Positions 1-9,159 of a stretch of DNA of 64,000 nucleotides are shown piece by piece. The position numbers and the translations under genes were made by a program. The notes beneath the pieces were generated by a model that ran no database searches, was not told where the DNA came from, and saw only the letters and a list, made by a program, of their open reading frames with translations. Position 1 is the stretch's first letter; each line of letters begins with the position of its first letter. The stretch is from Phreatobacter cathodiphilus (lineage in GTDB: Bacteria > Pseudomonadota > Alphaproteobacteria > Rhizobiales > Phreatobacteraceae): positions 2,410,001 to 2,474,000 of the forward strand of contig NZ_CP027668.1 in NCBI RefSeq assembly GCF_003008515.1. The letters are read 5' to 3'.

Positions 1-804
1 CACGGGCTGCACGGCCGCCGCCGCGCCGGATCGGGTGAGAATTTCTGGCAGTTCCGGCGCTTCTCCAGCGGCGAGCCGGCGAGCCGCATCGACTGGCGCC
101 GCTCGGGGCGCGACCAGCACCTCTACGTCCGCGAGCGCGAATGGGAGGCGGCCCACACCGTCTGGATCTGGCCGGACTGCTCGGCCTCCATGCAGTTCGT
201 TTCGCCCCTCGCCTGGGAGACCAAGCGCGACCGCTGCATCGTCCTCGCCTTCGCCCTGGCCGAGATCATGGTGCGCGGCGGCGAACGCGTCGGCATTCCC
301 GGCATCATGAGGCCGACCGCGAGCCGCGCCATCATCGACCGCATGGCCGATGCCCTCCTCGCCGTGCCCAACCTCGCCGCCGCCAGCCTGCCGCCTCGCG
401 CGCCGGTCTCGCGCCTCTCCGAGGTCGTCATCCTCTCCGACTGCCTGGTGCCGCTGGAGACCTTCCGCGACGAGATCAAGAGCCTCGCCTCCGCCGGGTC
501 CCGCGGCCACGTGCTGATGATCAACGATCCGATCGAGGAGACCTTCCCGTACAAGGGTCGTGTCGAGTTCGAGGAGCTGGAGGACAGCCTGACCATCACC
601 GCGGGCCGCGCCGAAACCTGGCGGGACGACTACGTGGCGCGCCTCGCCGCGCACCGCGCGGCGCTGCGCCAGGACTGCGACAGCCGCGGCTGGAGCTTCG
701 GCATTCACCGCACCGACCAGCCTCCGGCGACCGCCATCCTCGCCCTGCACCAGCGCATGGGGCCGGGTTCGCGCGATGCGGCTCCGCGGATCGGGGGCGC
801 CTGA
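1..804 (+). CDS. DUF58 domain protein (5' end outside window)
   Basis: The last 267 residues of a DUF58 protein; the reading frame is open at base 1, so the start lies upstream. The family signature is visible: IDWRRSGR near residue 30, then LYVRERE, then a VWA-type metal site DCSAS at residues 59-63. DUF58 proteins normally follow a MoxR-type AAA ATPase and act with it at the envelope, probably in assembling or maturing partner complexes; their exact role is unknown. The MoxR gene would be expected just left of the window. Its TGA stop shares bases with the next ATG (ATGA), so the two genes are probably translationally coupled. The family call is secure, the function is not. Confidence 0.88.
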   Translation, partial: HGLHGRRRAGSGENFWQFRRFSSGEPASRIDWRRSGRDQHLYVREREWEAAHTVWIWPDCSASMQFVSPLAWETKRDRCIVLAFALAEIMVRGGERVGIPGIMRPTASRAIIDRMADALLAVPNLAAASLPPRAPVSRLSEVVILSDCLVPLETFRDEIKSLASAGSRGHVLMINDPIEETFPYKGRVEFEELEDSLTITAGRAETWRDDYVARLAAHRAALRQDCDSRGWSFGIHRTDQPPATAILALHQRMGPGSRDAAPRIGGA

Positions 805-3653
805 TGCTCGGCCTGCCCCTCGCCTTCGCCTCGCCCCTGGTGCTCTTCGCCCTCGCTGCGCTGCCGGCGCTCTGGTGGCTGCTGCGCCTCGTGCCGCCGC
901 GCCCGCGCCGCGTCCGCTTTCCCCCGACGCGCATCCTCATGGACATCGCGCCGAAGGAGGAAACGCCGTCGAACAGCCCCTGGTGGCTGACCTTGCTGCG
1001 GCTGCTGCTCGCCGCGATCATCATCCTCGCCATGGCGGGTCCCCTGTGGAACCCGCCGGCGGCGACCTCCGGCGGCCGCGGTCCCGTTCTTCTGTTGATG
1101 GACGACGGCTGGCCCTCGGCCGCCTCCTTCGAACAGCGCCAGCGGGTGGCCGGCGAGATCGTCGCCTCTGCCGAAAGCGCCGGCCGTGCCATAGCGCTCG
1201 TGCCCACCGCCCGCCCGGTGATCGACATCGCGCTGGAGACGCCCTCCTCGGTCCGCGAGCGTCTGCGCTCCCTCGAGCCGCAGCCCCATACGCCGGATCG
1301 CACCGCCATCCTGCCGGCGCTGCAGAAGTTCCTCGGCGCCCAGCCGGAGGCGGAGATCGTATGGCTCTCCGATGGCACCGATACCGGCCGCGGCGAAGCC
1401 TTCGTTAGCCAGCTCGCACCGCTGGTGCGGGGCCGCAGCGTCACCGTCTTCGAGGGCGGCACGCCCCCTCCCCTCGCACTCGCCGGTGCCACCAACACCG
1501 CCGGCGGCTTCAACGCCAAGGTCCTGCGCCCGGAGGGCGGTCCCGCCCGGCCGGGCCGCGTCCGCGCCCTCGACAGCCGCGGCCTGCCGCTCGGCGAGGC
1601 GGCCTTCGCCTTCGAGGACGGCAAGACCGAGGCCGACGTGCGCTTCGAACTGCCGGTGGAGATCCGCAACGAGATCACCCGGATGGACATCCTCTCCGAG
1701 CGCTCGGCCGGCGCGGTCCAGCTCGTCGATTCGCGCTGGGCCCGGCGCACCATCGGCGTCGTTTCGGGCGCCAGCACCGACGTCGCCCAACCGCTCCTGT
1801 CGCCGACCTATTATCTCGGCCGCGCGCTCGACCCCTTCGCCGACATCCGCACCGTCGAGGGCGCCTCGCCTTCAGAGGCCATCATCCGCTTCATCGAGGG
1901 GCGCGTGCCGATGATCGTGCTGACCGACGTCGGCACGGTGACCCCCGTGGCGCGCGACGCCCTCAATCGCTTCATCGACAACGGCGGCATTCTGCTGCGC
2001 TTCGCCGGCACGCGCCTCGCGGGAGCCCAGAACGACGACCTCGTGCCGGTCCGGCTGCGGCGCGGCGGCCGCCAGCTGGGCGGCGCCCTGTCCTGGGAGA
2101 CGCCGCAGGCCCTCGCCCCCTTCGGCCGCGAGAGCCCCTTCGCCGACATTGCGGTGCCGGCGGACGTGCGCGTGCGCCGCCAGGTGCTCGCCGAACCCGA
2201 CGGGCTCCTGGCCGACAAGACCTGGGCGCAGCTCGCCGACGGCACGCCCCTGGTCACCGCCGAGAAGCGCGGCCAGGGCCTGCTCATCCTCTTCCATGTC
2301 ACCGCGGACACGTCCTGGTCCGACCTGCCGATCTCCGGCGCCTTCGTCGACATGCTGAAGCGCATCGCCGGCCTCTCCGCCGCCGGCCGCCCGGCCGCCG
2401 AGGGCCTCGCCGCCGTGCCCGGCCAGCCCCGGGCGAGCGAGCGGGTCGCCCCCACCCGCGTGCTCGACGGCTTCGGCGGCTTCGTCCGCCCGCCCGCCAC
2501 CGCCCGGCCTATCCCCGCCGACTGGCGCGAGCCCGCCACCTTCGACTATCCGCCGGGCTTCTACGGGCCGCAGGAGGGCACCATCGCCGTCAACACGCTG
2601 GGGCCCGAGGAGCGGTTGAAGCGGCTCGACGTCGGCCCCCTCAACGCCACGATCGAGCGGTATCGTCTGGGTGAACCCGTCGATCTCCGTTCCCCGCTGG
2701 TGGTGACCGCCCTGATCCTGCTTCTCGCCGACGGCCTGATCGTCCTTCTCATCGCCGGCGGCCTCGCCCAGCTCATGGCCGGCCGGCGCGGCCGCACGGC
2801 CGCCTGGCTCCTCCTTGCCGGCGGCGCCCTCGCACTCGCCGGCCAGCCGGCCGAGGCGCAGACCCGCCGCAGCCAGGAGCGGCCGATCATCTCCACCGGC
2901 AATCCGGCGGACGACGCCGCCATCCGCGCCACCCAGTCCACCCGCCTCGCCTATGTCGTCACCGGCTCGCGCGAGGTCGACGACGTCTCCCGCGCCGGGC
3001 TGGAGGGCCTCACCCGCTTCCTCTCGGCGCGCACCGCGCTGGAGCCGGCCCAGCCGCAGGGCGTCGACATCGCCCGCGACGAACTCGCCTTCTTCCCCGT
3101 CCTCTACTGGCCGGTGGTGGCGGGGGCCGAGGAGCCGGCGCCCCAGGCGCTGCTGAAGCTCGACGCCTACATGAAACAGGGCGGCATGGTGATCTTCGAC
3201 ACCCGCGACGCCCTCACCGCGCGCCCCGGCCAGGCGAGCCCGGCCCAGGCGACGCTGCGCCGCATCCTCGCCGGCCTCGATATCCCCGAGCTCGAGGCGG
3301 TGCCGCGAGACCACGTGCTGGCGCGCGCCTTCTTCATCCTGCGCGAGTTTCCCGGCCGCTATGCCGACGGCGTCACCTGGGTCGAGGCCATCCCGCCGGC
3401 GGGCGACGACGAGGCGGCGCGTCCGGCACGGGCCTCCGACTCGGTCTCGCCCATCGTCATCACCGCCAACGACCTCGCCTCGGCCTGGGCCATCGACCGC
3501 CAGGGCAATCCGCTGCTCCCCGTTCAGGGCGAGGCGCGCCAGCGCGAGCTGTCCTTCCGCTTCGGCGTCAACCTCGTCATGTATGCCCTGACCGGCAACT
3601 ACAAGACCGACCAGGTCCACGTCCCCGCCCTGCTCGAACGACTGGGGAACTGA
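804..3653 (+). CDS. BatA-N / DUF4159 membrane protein
   Basis: A 949-residue membrane protein. The N-terminus is BatA-like: two hydrophobic segments (about residues 7-28 and 57-80) flank a basic stretch, followed by a VWA-like periplasmic region. A second pair of membrane segments lies near residues 629-675, and the last 240 residues form a DUF4159 domain (starts near LAYVVTGS, about residue 711; DUF4159 resembles the amidotransferase fold). The start is the ATG overlapping the DUF58 stop. This DUF58-BatA/DUF4159-amidotransferase order behind MoxR is a conserved alphaproteobacterial operon of unknown function. An envelope stress or assembly role is inference from the general MoxR/VWA pattern. 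Confidence 0.85.
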   Translation: MLGLPLAFASPLVLFALAALPALWWLLRLVPPRPRRVRFPPTRILMDIAPKEETPSNSPWWLTLLRLLLAAIIILAMAGPLWNPPAATSGGRGPVLLLMDDGWPSAASFEQRQRVAGEIVASAESAGRAIALVPTARPVIDIALETPSSVRERLRSLEPQPHTPDRTAILPALQKFLGAQPEAEIVWLSDGTDTGRGEAFVSQLAPLVRGRSVTVFEGGTPPPLALAGATNTAGGFNAKVLRPEGGPARPGRVRALDSRGLPLGEAAFAFEDGKTEADVRFELPVEIRNEITRMDILSERSAGAVQLVDSRWARRTIGVVSGASTDVAQPLLSPTYYLGRALDPFADIRTVEGASPSEAIIRFIEGRVPMIVLTDVGTVTPVARDALNRFIDNGGILLRFAGTRLAGAQNDDLVPVRLRRGGRQLGGALSWETPQALAPFGRESPFADIAVPADVRVRRQVLAEPDGLLADKTWAQLADGTPLVTAEKRGQGLLILFHVTADTSWSDLPISGAFVDMLKRIAGLSAAGRPAAEGLAAVPGQPRASERVAPTRVLDGFGGFVRPPATARPIPADWREPATFDYPPGFYGPQEGTIAVNTLGPEERLKRLDVGPLNATIERYRLGEPVDLRSPLVVTALILLLADGLIVLLIAGGLAQLMAGRRGRTAAWLLLAGGALALAGQPAEAQTRRSQERPIISTGNPADDAAIRATQSTRLAYVVTGSREVDDVSRAGLEGLTRFLSARTALEPAQPQGVDIARDELAFFPVLYWPVVAGAEEPAPQALLKLDAYMKQGGMVIFDTRDALTARPGQASPAQATLRRILAGLDIPELEAVPRDHVLARAFFILREFPGRYADGVTWVEAIPPAGDDEAARPARASDSVSPIVITANDLASAWAIDRQGNPLLPVQGEARQRELSFRFGVNLVMYALTGNYKTDQVHVPALLERLGN

Positions 3654-3657
3654 CGCG

Positions 3658-5739
3658 ATGACCCTCGGCATCGTCTGGTCCCCCATCGTCCCGCTCTGGG
3701 CCCTCGCCCTCGCCGCCCTCGCCGCGATCCTCGTCGCGGGCCTGCTCGTCGCCTCGCGCTCCCGCGGCGCCTGGTGGCGCGTCGCCGCCATGGCCCTGGC
3801 GCTGATGGCCCTGGCCAATCCCGTCTTCACCCAGGAGGACCGCGACCCGCTGCAGTCGGTGGTCGCCGTCGTGCTCGACCGCTCGGCGAGCCAGTCCCTC
3901 GCCGACCGCACCCGCATGACGGAGGAGGCCAAGGCCGCCATCGAGCGCTCCTTCGCCCGCTCGCCCGGCTTCGAGGTGCGCTGGATCGACGCCGGCGCCT
4001 CCGACGGCCAGACCGACGGCACCCACCTCTTCGAGGCGCTGCGCCAGGGCCTCTCCGACGTGCCGGCCGAGCGCATCGGCGGCGCCATCCTCGTCACCGA
4101 CGGCCAGGTCCACGACGTGCCCGCCCAGGCCTCCGCCATCGGCTTCACCGCGCCGGTCCACGCCCTCGTCACCGGCCGCTCCACCGACCGCGACCGCCGC
4201 GTCGTGCTGACCCAGACGCCGCGCTTCGGCATCGTCCAGCAGAGCCAGACCGTCGGCTTCCGCATCGAGGACAACGGCACCGGCGGCGCGGTGGCCCAGG
4301 CCGCCGTCACGATCAGCCGCGACGGCGAGGTGGTCGAGCGGCGCACCGTCACCACCGGCACCACGACCAACGTCTCGGTCCAGATCACCCATGCCGGCGC
4401 CAACATCGTCGAGATCGAGGTGGACGGCCTGCCGGGCGAGCTCACCCCCATCAACAACCGCGCCGTCGTCGTCATCGACGGCATCCGCGAGAAGCTGCGC
4501 GTGCTGCTCGTCTCCGGCGAGCCCCATGCCGGCGAGCGCACCTGGCGCAACCTCCTCAAGTCCGATGCCGGCGTCGACCTCGTTCACTTCACCATCCTGC
4601 GTCCGCCGGAGAAGCAGGACGGCACGCCGATCAACGAGCTGTCGCTCATCGCCTTCCCGACGCGGGAGCTCTTCCAGATCAAGATCCGCGAGTTCGACCT
4701 CATCATCTTCGACCGCTACGCCCAGCAGGGCGTGCTGCCGCTGATCTATTTCGAGAACATCGCCCGCTACGTGCGCAACGGCGGCGCCCTGCTCATCGCC
4801 GCAGGTCCCGAACACGCCACCTCCGCCTCCATCAACGACACGCCGCTGGAGAGCATCCTCCCCGCCGCCCCCACCGGCGAGGTGATGGAGCGCCCCTTCC
4901 ACGCCCGCGTCTCCGACCAGGGCCGCCGCCATCCCGTCACGCGCTCGCTGCCGGGCATGGTCGCCGAGGGCAATCCACAATGGAGCCGCTGGTTCCGCCT
5001 GATCGAGAGCCGCCAGCCGGCGCAGGGCGCCACCACTGTCATGGACGGCCCGGACCAGCGCCCGGTCCTCATGCTGACGCGGCAGGGTGAGGGGCGCGTC
5101 GCGCTCCTCCTCTCCGACCACATCTGGCTCTGGGCGCGCGGCTACGAGGGCGGCGGGCCGCATCTCGAGCTGCTGCGCCGCCTGTCGCACTGGCTGATGA
5201 AGGAGCCGGAGCTGGAGGAGGAGAGCCTGCGCCTCGCCGTGCGCGGCCGCCAGCTCGCCGTCGAACTGCAGACCATGGCCGAGCGGCCCGAGACCGTGAC
5301 CCTGACGCGCCCCTCCGGCGACAGCCTCACCGTCTCCATGCAGGACGCCGAGCCGGGCCTGTGGCGCGGCCAGGTCGACATCACCGAGCTCGGCCTCTGG
5401 CGCGCCCAGGCCGGCCGGCTCACCCGCCTCATCAACGTCGGCCCGCCCAATCCGCGCGAGTTCACAGACGTGACCTCCACCACGCGGCTGCTGGAGCCGC
5501 TGGTGCGCGCCACCGGCGGTGGCCTCTGGCGCATTTCCGAGACCGGCAGCCTGTCCATCCCGCGCATCGTGCCGACGCGCTCGGCGAGTTCGCTGCGCGG
5601 CGAGGATTGGATGGGCATCCGCCAACGCGACGCGTCGGTCGTCCGCGGCATCGGCATCCTGCCGGCCTTCGCCGGCCTGCTCGGCCTCGTCCTGATGCTC
5701 GGAGCCCTCACCGCCGTCTGGGCCCGCGAGGGGCGCTAG
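3658..5739 (+). CDS. VWA / glutamine amidotransferase-like membrane protein
   Basis: A 693-residue protein four bases after the DUF4159 gene, third visible member of the operon. Two N-terminal membrane segments (about residues 10-33 and 39-56) are followed by a VWA-like metal site, DRSAS at residues 74-78. A class I amidotransferase-like region begins near residue 278 (EKLRVLLVSGE), and a final membrane helix lies near residue 665. The likely topology is a large periplasmic body held by terminal helices. I see no clear Cys-His-Glu triad, so amidotransferase activity should not be assumed. Function is unknown; partnership with the two genes before it is inferred from spacing and shared domains. 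Confidence 0.8.
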   Translation: MTLGIVWSPIVPLWALALAALAAILVAGLLVASRSRGAWWRVAAMALALMALANPVFTQEDRDPLQSVVAVVLDRSASQSLADRTRMTEEAKAAIERSFARSPGFEVRWIDAGASDGQTDGTHLFEALRQGLSDVPAERIGGAILVTDGQVHDVPAQASAIGFTAPVHALVTGRSTDRDRRVVLTQTPRFGIVQQSQTVGFRIEDNGTGGAVAQAAVTISRDGEVVERRTVTTGTTTNVSVQITHAGANIVEIEVDGLPGELTPINNRAVVVIDGIREKLRVLLVSGEPHAGERTWRNLLKSDAGVDLVHFTILRPPEKQDGTPINELSLIAFPTRELFQIKIREFDLIIFDRYAQQGVLPLIYFENIARYVRNGGALLIAAGPEHATSASINDTPLESILPAAPTGEVMERPFHARVSDQGRRHPVTRSLPGMVAEGNPQWSRWFRLIESRQPAQGATTVMDGPDQRPVLMLTRQGEGRVALLLSDHIWLWARGYEGGGPHLELLRRLSHWLMKEPELEEESLRLAVRGRQLAVELQTMAERPETVTLTRPSGDSLTVSMQDAEPGLWRGQVDITELGLWRAQAGRLTRLINVGPPNPREFTDVTSTTRLLEPLVRATGGGLWRISETGSLSIPRIVPTRSASSLRGEDWMGIRQRDASVVRGIGILPAFAGLLGLVLMLGALTAVWAREGR

Positions 5740-5772
5740 CCTGCCGCGGCCCCCGTGCCGGGTCCGGGGCGC

Positions 5773-6933
5773 CTATCGTGCCGCCGCAGGGACGGTGCGC
5801 GTCGCTGCGGCGTGAACCGCGAGACCGATCAGGCAGAAGGCGAGGAAGCCGGCCGCCGCCAGAAGCGGTGCGCCGGCTGACCCTGTGAGGTCACGCACCC
5901 AGCCTGCGACGGGCGGCAGCAGCGCCAGCCCCAGATAGAAGAGCGTGTAAAGAACACCCATTCCGAAGGCGCGCGTCTCGGCCGAAAGGACCTTGCCGGC
6001 GAACACCATGATGAGGCTGGAGGGTGGCGCCGCCAGCAGGCCGAACAGCGGCAGCGTCAGCCAGGCCGGCGCACCGAGGGCGGTCGCGGCGAGGGCTGCG
6101 ACCATGCCGACGATACAGGCGACGGTGGCGAGCATCGGCCGGCCGAGACGCTCCGCCAGGGCGCCACCGAACGGCTGAAGCGGCAGGATGGAAAAACCGA
6201 TCAGCGAGGCGAGCATGCCGGCTTCGGCGCGGCTCGCCCCGCCGGCGACCAGAAAGGCCGGAGTGAAGCCGACGGCCACGGCGAAGGCGGCGTTGTAGCC
6301 GGCCCACACGACGCCGAGTGCCAGCAGCGGCAGCCATTCGTGCCGGTGCAGGGACAGTCGCGGCGGCTGCCCCGCCACCGTGCGGGAACGACGGATCGTC
6401 ACGACCAGCAGGAGAAAGGCGAGGATGCAGAAGCCGGCCGACCACCACAGGCCGAGCCGCCATTCCTCGCCGAAGAGCGGAATGACGAGCAGGGCGAGGC
6501 CGATGCCGAAAGGCCAAGCCATGAGCATCATGCCCATCGCCATGGCCACGGCGGGCCCCGTGAAACGGTCGAGCACCATCTTGGCGCCGGCGATGGTCAG
6601 CAAGGTGCCGCCGACGCCGGATACGAGGCGTCCGGCGATGGCGGTGCTGAAATCAGGGGAGATGGCGAGGATCATCCCGCCGAGGCCCATGAGGCCCACT
6701 CCCGCCAGGACGACGGGCCGGTCGCCGAGACGCGCCAGCAGCATCCCCGCCGGAAGTGCCATGACGATACCGGCGAGCGAATAGGCGCCGATCAGCGAAC
6801 CGAGCGCCGCCCAGTCCGCGGCGAGCGTCCCGATCAGCAGCGGCCCGAGCGCGCCGACGACCTGCAACTGCGCGCCCATCGACATGCGGGCGACCGCCAG
6901 CACGCCCACCTCGCCCCAGCGACCCATGCCCAT
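5773..6933 (-). CDS. MFS transporter
   Basis: A major facilitator superfamily permease of about 386 residues, with some twelve hydrophobic segments. The loop between helices 2 and 3 carries the MFS motif A form GMLLARLGDRP. The substrate cannot be read from sequence; the closest general resemblance is to CynX/NimT-type and other drug or anion exporters. It converges on the DUF58-type operon, with only 33 bases between stop codons. The start is uncertain: I chose the ATG at 6933 just before the first membrane segment, but an in-frame ATG at 6993 would add 20 residues. Neither has a convincing ribosome binding site. Confidence 0.8.
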   Translation of the reverse strand: MGMGRWGEVGVLAVARMSMGAQLQVVGALGPLLIGTLAADWAALGSLIGAYSLAGIVMALPAGMLLARLGDRPVVLAGVGLMGLGGMILAISPDFSTAIAGRLVSGVGGTLLTIAGAKMVLDRFTGPAVAMAMGMMLMAWPFGIGLALLVIPLFGEEWRLGLWWSAGFCILAFLLLVVTIRRSRTVAGQPPRLSLHRHEWLPLLALGVVWAGYNAAFAVAVGFTPAFLVAGGASRAEAGMLASLIGFSILPLQPFGGALAERLGRPMLATVACIVGMVAALAATALGAPAWLTLPLFGLLAAPPSSLIMVFAGKVLSAETRAFGMGVLYTLFYLGLALLPPVAGWVRDLTGSAGAPLLAAAGFLAFCLIGLAVHAAATRTVPAAAR

Positions 6934-7142
6934 CTGCCCGAATTCGTCCTGTCCGTTCCGGCCGCCCGTTCGGCCGGGAAGGACAGACGCCATATTCGCC
7001 GCAGCCGAGCCAGCCCGGCGGCGGCCGGCAGACCTGCACGGTCACGCCGGCGGAAACAGCCGATGGCGTCGCGGAGAACGAGGCCGGGCGGCCACTGTTC
7101 GCCGTAGACGAGAGTCTGCCGGCGCCATCCGACCGCGGTTCC

Positions 7143-7403
7143 TCAGCGGCGCGGCCTCCCGAACACCCGGCGCGCCACCCGGCGCTCCCCGCGCGAGACA
7201 TTCCGGCGGGTGCGCCGCGAGCCGAGGCCGACGGCGCGGCCGGCACGCGTGACGCCGCGGTTGGCGGCGCGACCCGTGCGGGTGACGGCGCGGCCGGCGC
7301 GGCGCGCGCCCTGGCTCAGCCACGAGGCTTCGGCCTCCGGCGCGGCGACGGCGACGACGGGAAGGCTCGCCAGGGCGATGAGAAAGGCGCGGCGCAACAT
7401 CAT
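7143..7403 (-). CDS. small secreted Arg-rich protein
   Basis: An 86-residue protein with a signal peptide (hydrophobic core about residues 6-22, likely cut after AEA) and a short, very basic mature part built of loose repeats around AGRAV / NRGVTRAG. I recognise no domain. The first of two adjacent ATG codons is taken as the start because GGGAGAG lies a few bases upstream. Arg/Gly composition is typical of uncharacterised small cationic periplasmic proteins in this order. It could be a by-product of GC-rich sequence, but the clean signal peptide and ribosome binding site argue for a real gene. Confidence 0.6.
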   Translation of the reverse strand: MMLRRAFLIALASLPVVAVAAPEAEASWLSQGARRAGRAVTRTGRAANRGVTRAGRAVGLGSRRTRRNVSRGERRVARRVFGRPRR

Positions 7404-7589
7404 GGGTCTCTCCCGAAGCAGGAATGGCCGCCACCTCGCGGGGCGGGGCGGCAGCCTGCGCGCCGGGGGACCGCCTGGCAATGCCCGCTCCGCATGCCTG
7501 CCGTCCGACGACCACGACCTGTCGGGCGGAACTCGAGCGCCGCCGGGCGGTTGATCCCGTAAGGCTGAGGGACAATGGAGGAAACGACA

Positions 7590-7757
7590 ATGACCAACCC
7601 CAATCAGCAGAACCCGAACCAGGGCGGCCAGAAGGATCAGGGCCACGGCTCCGAGCGCGGCGGCCAGCAGCAGCAGCAGGGCGGCCAGAAGGGCCAGCAG
7701 GGCGGTCAGCAGAACAACGAGCAGGGCCAGCGCACCGACAAGGGTCGGGGCATGTGA
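7590..7757 (+). CDS. small Gln/Gly-rich disordered protein
   Basis: A 55-residue hydrophilic protein made almost only of Gln, Gly, Asn and charged residues, including a run of five Gln and repeats of GGQKGQQGGQ type. There is no hydrophobic core, signal peptide or cysteine, so it should be soluble and disordered. The ATG at 7590 is preferred over an in-frame ATG at 7575 because GGAGGAA sits just upstream of it. The composition recalls stress-induced KGG-repeat proteins, but the repeat is not a clean match. No function is proposed. Confidence 0.6.
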   Translation: MTNPNQQNPNQGGQKDQGHGSERGGQQQQQGGQKGQQGGQQNNEQGQRTDKGRGM

Positions 7758-7879
7758 GCCCGCCGGCGGCCATGACGCCGCCGATCGAACATCGGGATCC
7801 GCCGTCACCCCTGCGGGTGGCGGCGGATTTCGCATGACCGGGGCCGATATTCGGCGCCGGTGGTTACAAGGAGAGCACG

Positions 7880-8131
7880 ATGAACAGACGAAACCTCTTG
7901 GCTGCCCTGGCGGCGGCGGTCACCGTCGCGGCTGTGGCCGGTCCGGCCATGGCCCAGGGCCGCGGCCGGGGTCCGGACGGCATGGGCCCGCCGGGCCAGC
8001 GCCGCCGCGGCTGGGACTCCGGTCGGCCCGGTTTCGGTCCGGGCTGGCGCGGCGGTCCGCCCCCCGGTCGGGGCTGGCGCCGCCGTGGACCGCCTCCGGG
8101 CCGCGGCTGGCGCCGCCGCCGCTGGGATTGA
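7880..8131 (+). CDS. small secreted Gly/Arg/Pro-rich protein
   Basis: An 83-residue protein with a clear signal peptide (MNRRN start, Ala-rich core, cleavage after AMA near residue 25). The mature part contains almost only Gly, Arg, Pro and Trp and ends in a near-exact tandem repeat of PPPGRGWRRR. AAGGAGAG precedes the ATG. It is a cationic, probably periplasmic or surface-bound, disordered protein of unknown function. It sits 122 bases after the Gln-rich gene on the same strand. The repeat unit makes slippage and length variation likely. Confidence 0.65.
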   Translation: MNRRNLLAALAAAVTVAAVAGPAMAQGRGRGPDGMGPPGQRRRGWDSGRPGFGPGWRGGPPPGRGWRRRGPPPGRGWRRRRWD

Positions 8132-8153
8132 TCGTCCGGCCTGACTGACGGCT

Positions 8154-8185
8154 CACCCTCCCCTCGCTTCGGCGGCGGGAGGGTG
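8154..8185. repeat. CACCCTCCC inverted repeat / possible terminator
   Basis: Perfect 9-base arms, CACCCTCCC (8154-8162) and GGGAGGGTG (8177-8185), with a 14-base loop, 22 bases after the preceding stop codon. No T-run follows. The arm sequence recurs in the larger element at 38227-38376 and in part at 62785-62814, which suggests a dispersed genomic repeat rather than a simple terminator. Confidence 0.55.
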
Positions 8186-8394
8186 ACGTGTTCCAGGGTT
8201 TCGCCGCAGGTCCAGCCGAACTCGCCCGCAGCAGCCGGAGGCCGGACGCGTCCGGCATGACTGGCGGTTTCGCGAGACCCTGTTCTCTCGAGGCCGGGCG
8301 CGACGCGGTAGTCCCGGGTTCCGTCGCAGCTCGAGCCGAGCGCGACCGCTCGATTTGTGCGGCCCGCGATCGATCGGCTGAAACCCGCCCCGCC

Positions 8395-8907
8395 TTAGGC
8401 CGGAACGCGGCCGCCCCGCACCCGGCCGGCGACGCCGTCGAAGGCGCCCGGCACCAGTTCCGCCACCAAAAGGCGGCCGGGATCGACCGGACCGGGAAGG
8501 GCGAGCCTTCCGGGCTGGACGACGATGAAGCCGAAGCGCTCGTAATAGGGCGCATCCCCCACGAGCATGACGAGGCGGTGGCCCTCGCGCCGCGCGGTCT
8601 CCATGGCACGCCGCATGAGAGCGCCGCCGATGCCCTTGCCCTGGAAGGCCGGGTCGATGGTGATGGGCCCGAGCAGCACAGCCGCCACGCCGCGGCCGAT
8701 CTCGACCGGCGACAGGCGGATGGAGCCGACCAGCAGCGTGCCGACCCGCGCCGTGAAGCAGAGCGAATGATAGGGGTCCACGCCCTCGCGCAGGCGGAAG
8801 GCGGTGCGCGCGAAGCGGCCGGGGCCGAAGGCGCGTTCGTGGAGCCGCTCGATGGCGGCGTGATCGGAGGGTGTCTCGAGGGCGAGGTCGAGCGACAGGT
8901 CGGTCAT
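8395..8907 (-). CDS. GNAT family N-acetyltransferase
   Basis: A 170-residue acetyltransferase of the GCN5 fold, YhbS-like. The acetyl-CoA binding motif is visible as DPAFQGKGIGGALMRRA (Q/R-x-x-G-x-G/A), followed by the typical beta-bulge and YYERFGFIVV, a pattern common in this family. The acceptor is unknown. The ATG at 8907 is chosen; a TTG five codons upstream is the only extension. It is divergent from the MFS gene at 9160 and separated from it by about 250 bases with no other gene. Confidence 0.85.
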   Translation of the reverse strand: MTDLSLDLALETPSDHAAIERLHERAFGPGRFARTAFRLREGVDPYHSLCFTARVGTLLVGSIRLSPVEIGRGVAAVLLGPITIDPAFQGKGIGGALMRRAMETARREGHRLVMLVGDAPYYERFGFIVVQPGRLALPGPVDPGRLLVAELVPGAFDGVAGRVRGGRVPA

Positions 8908-9159
8908 GGAGCGGGCGTCCAACGGCAGCGGGCGAACGGAATCAGGGGCTTCAGGCAGTCATGCCGGCCGTCGTCGTCGCTCGATCCGCGGAATTTCTCT
9001 GCCCATGCGAAGGCGCTTAGCATGGCGCAGGCGGGCCGTCACCCTCCTGCGCCCGCATCGGGGCCCGCCATCCGCCGCACCGCTTTTCGTGGCAAGCTTC
9101 GATGGGCACCGAACCGTCCCGCCGGCCCGCTCGGGCAGGGTGGCGGGCGTTCGGTGGGG

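Noticed and set aside
1872-4559. A long minus-strand open frame across the DUF4159 and amidotransferase-like genes
   Set aside because: Antisense artefact of high GC content; low-complexity translation with no family resemblance.
8186-9159. Upstream in-frame extension of the MFS gene back to 8188
   Set aside because: It runs antisense through the GNAT gene; the translated part has no transporter features. The ATG at 9160 fits family starts.
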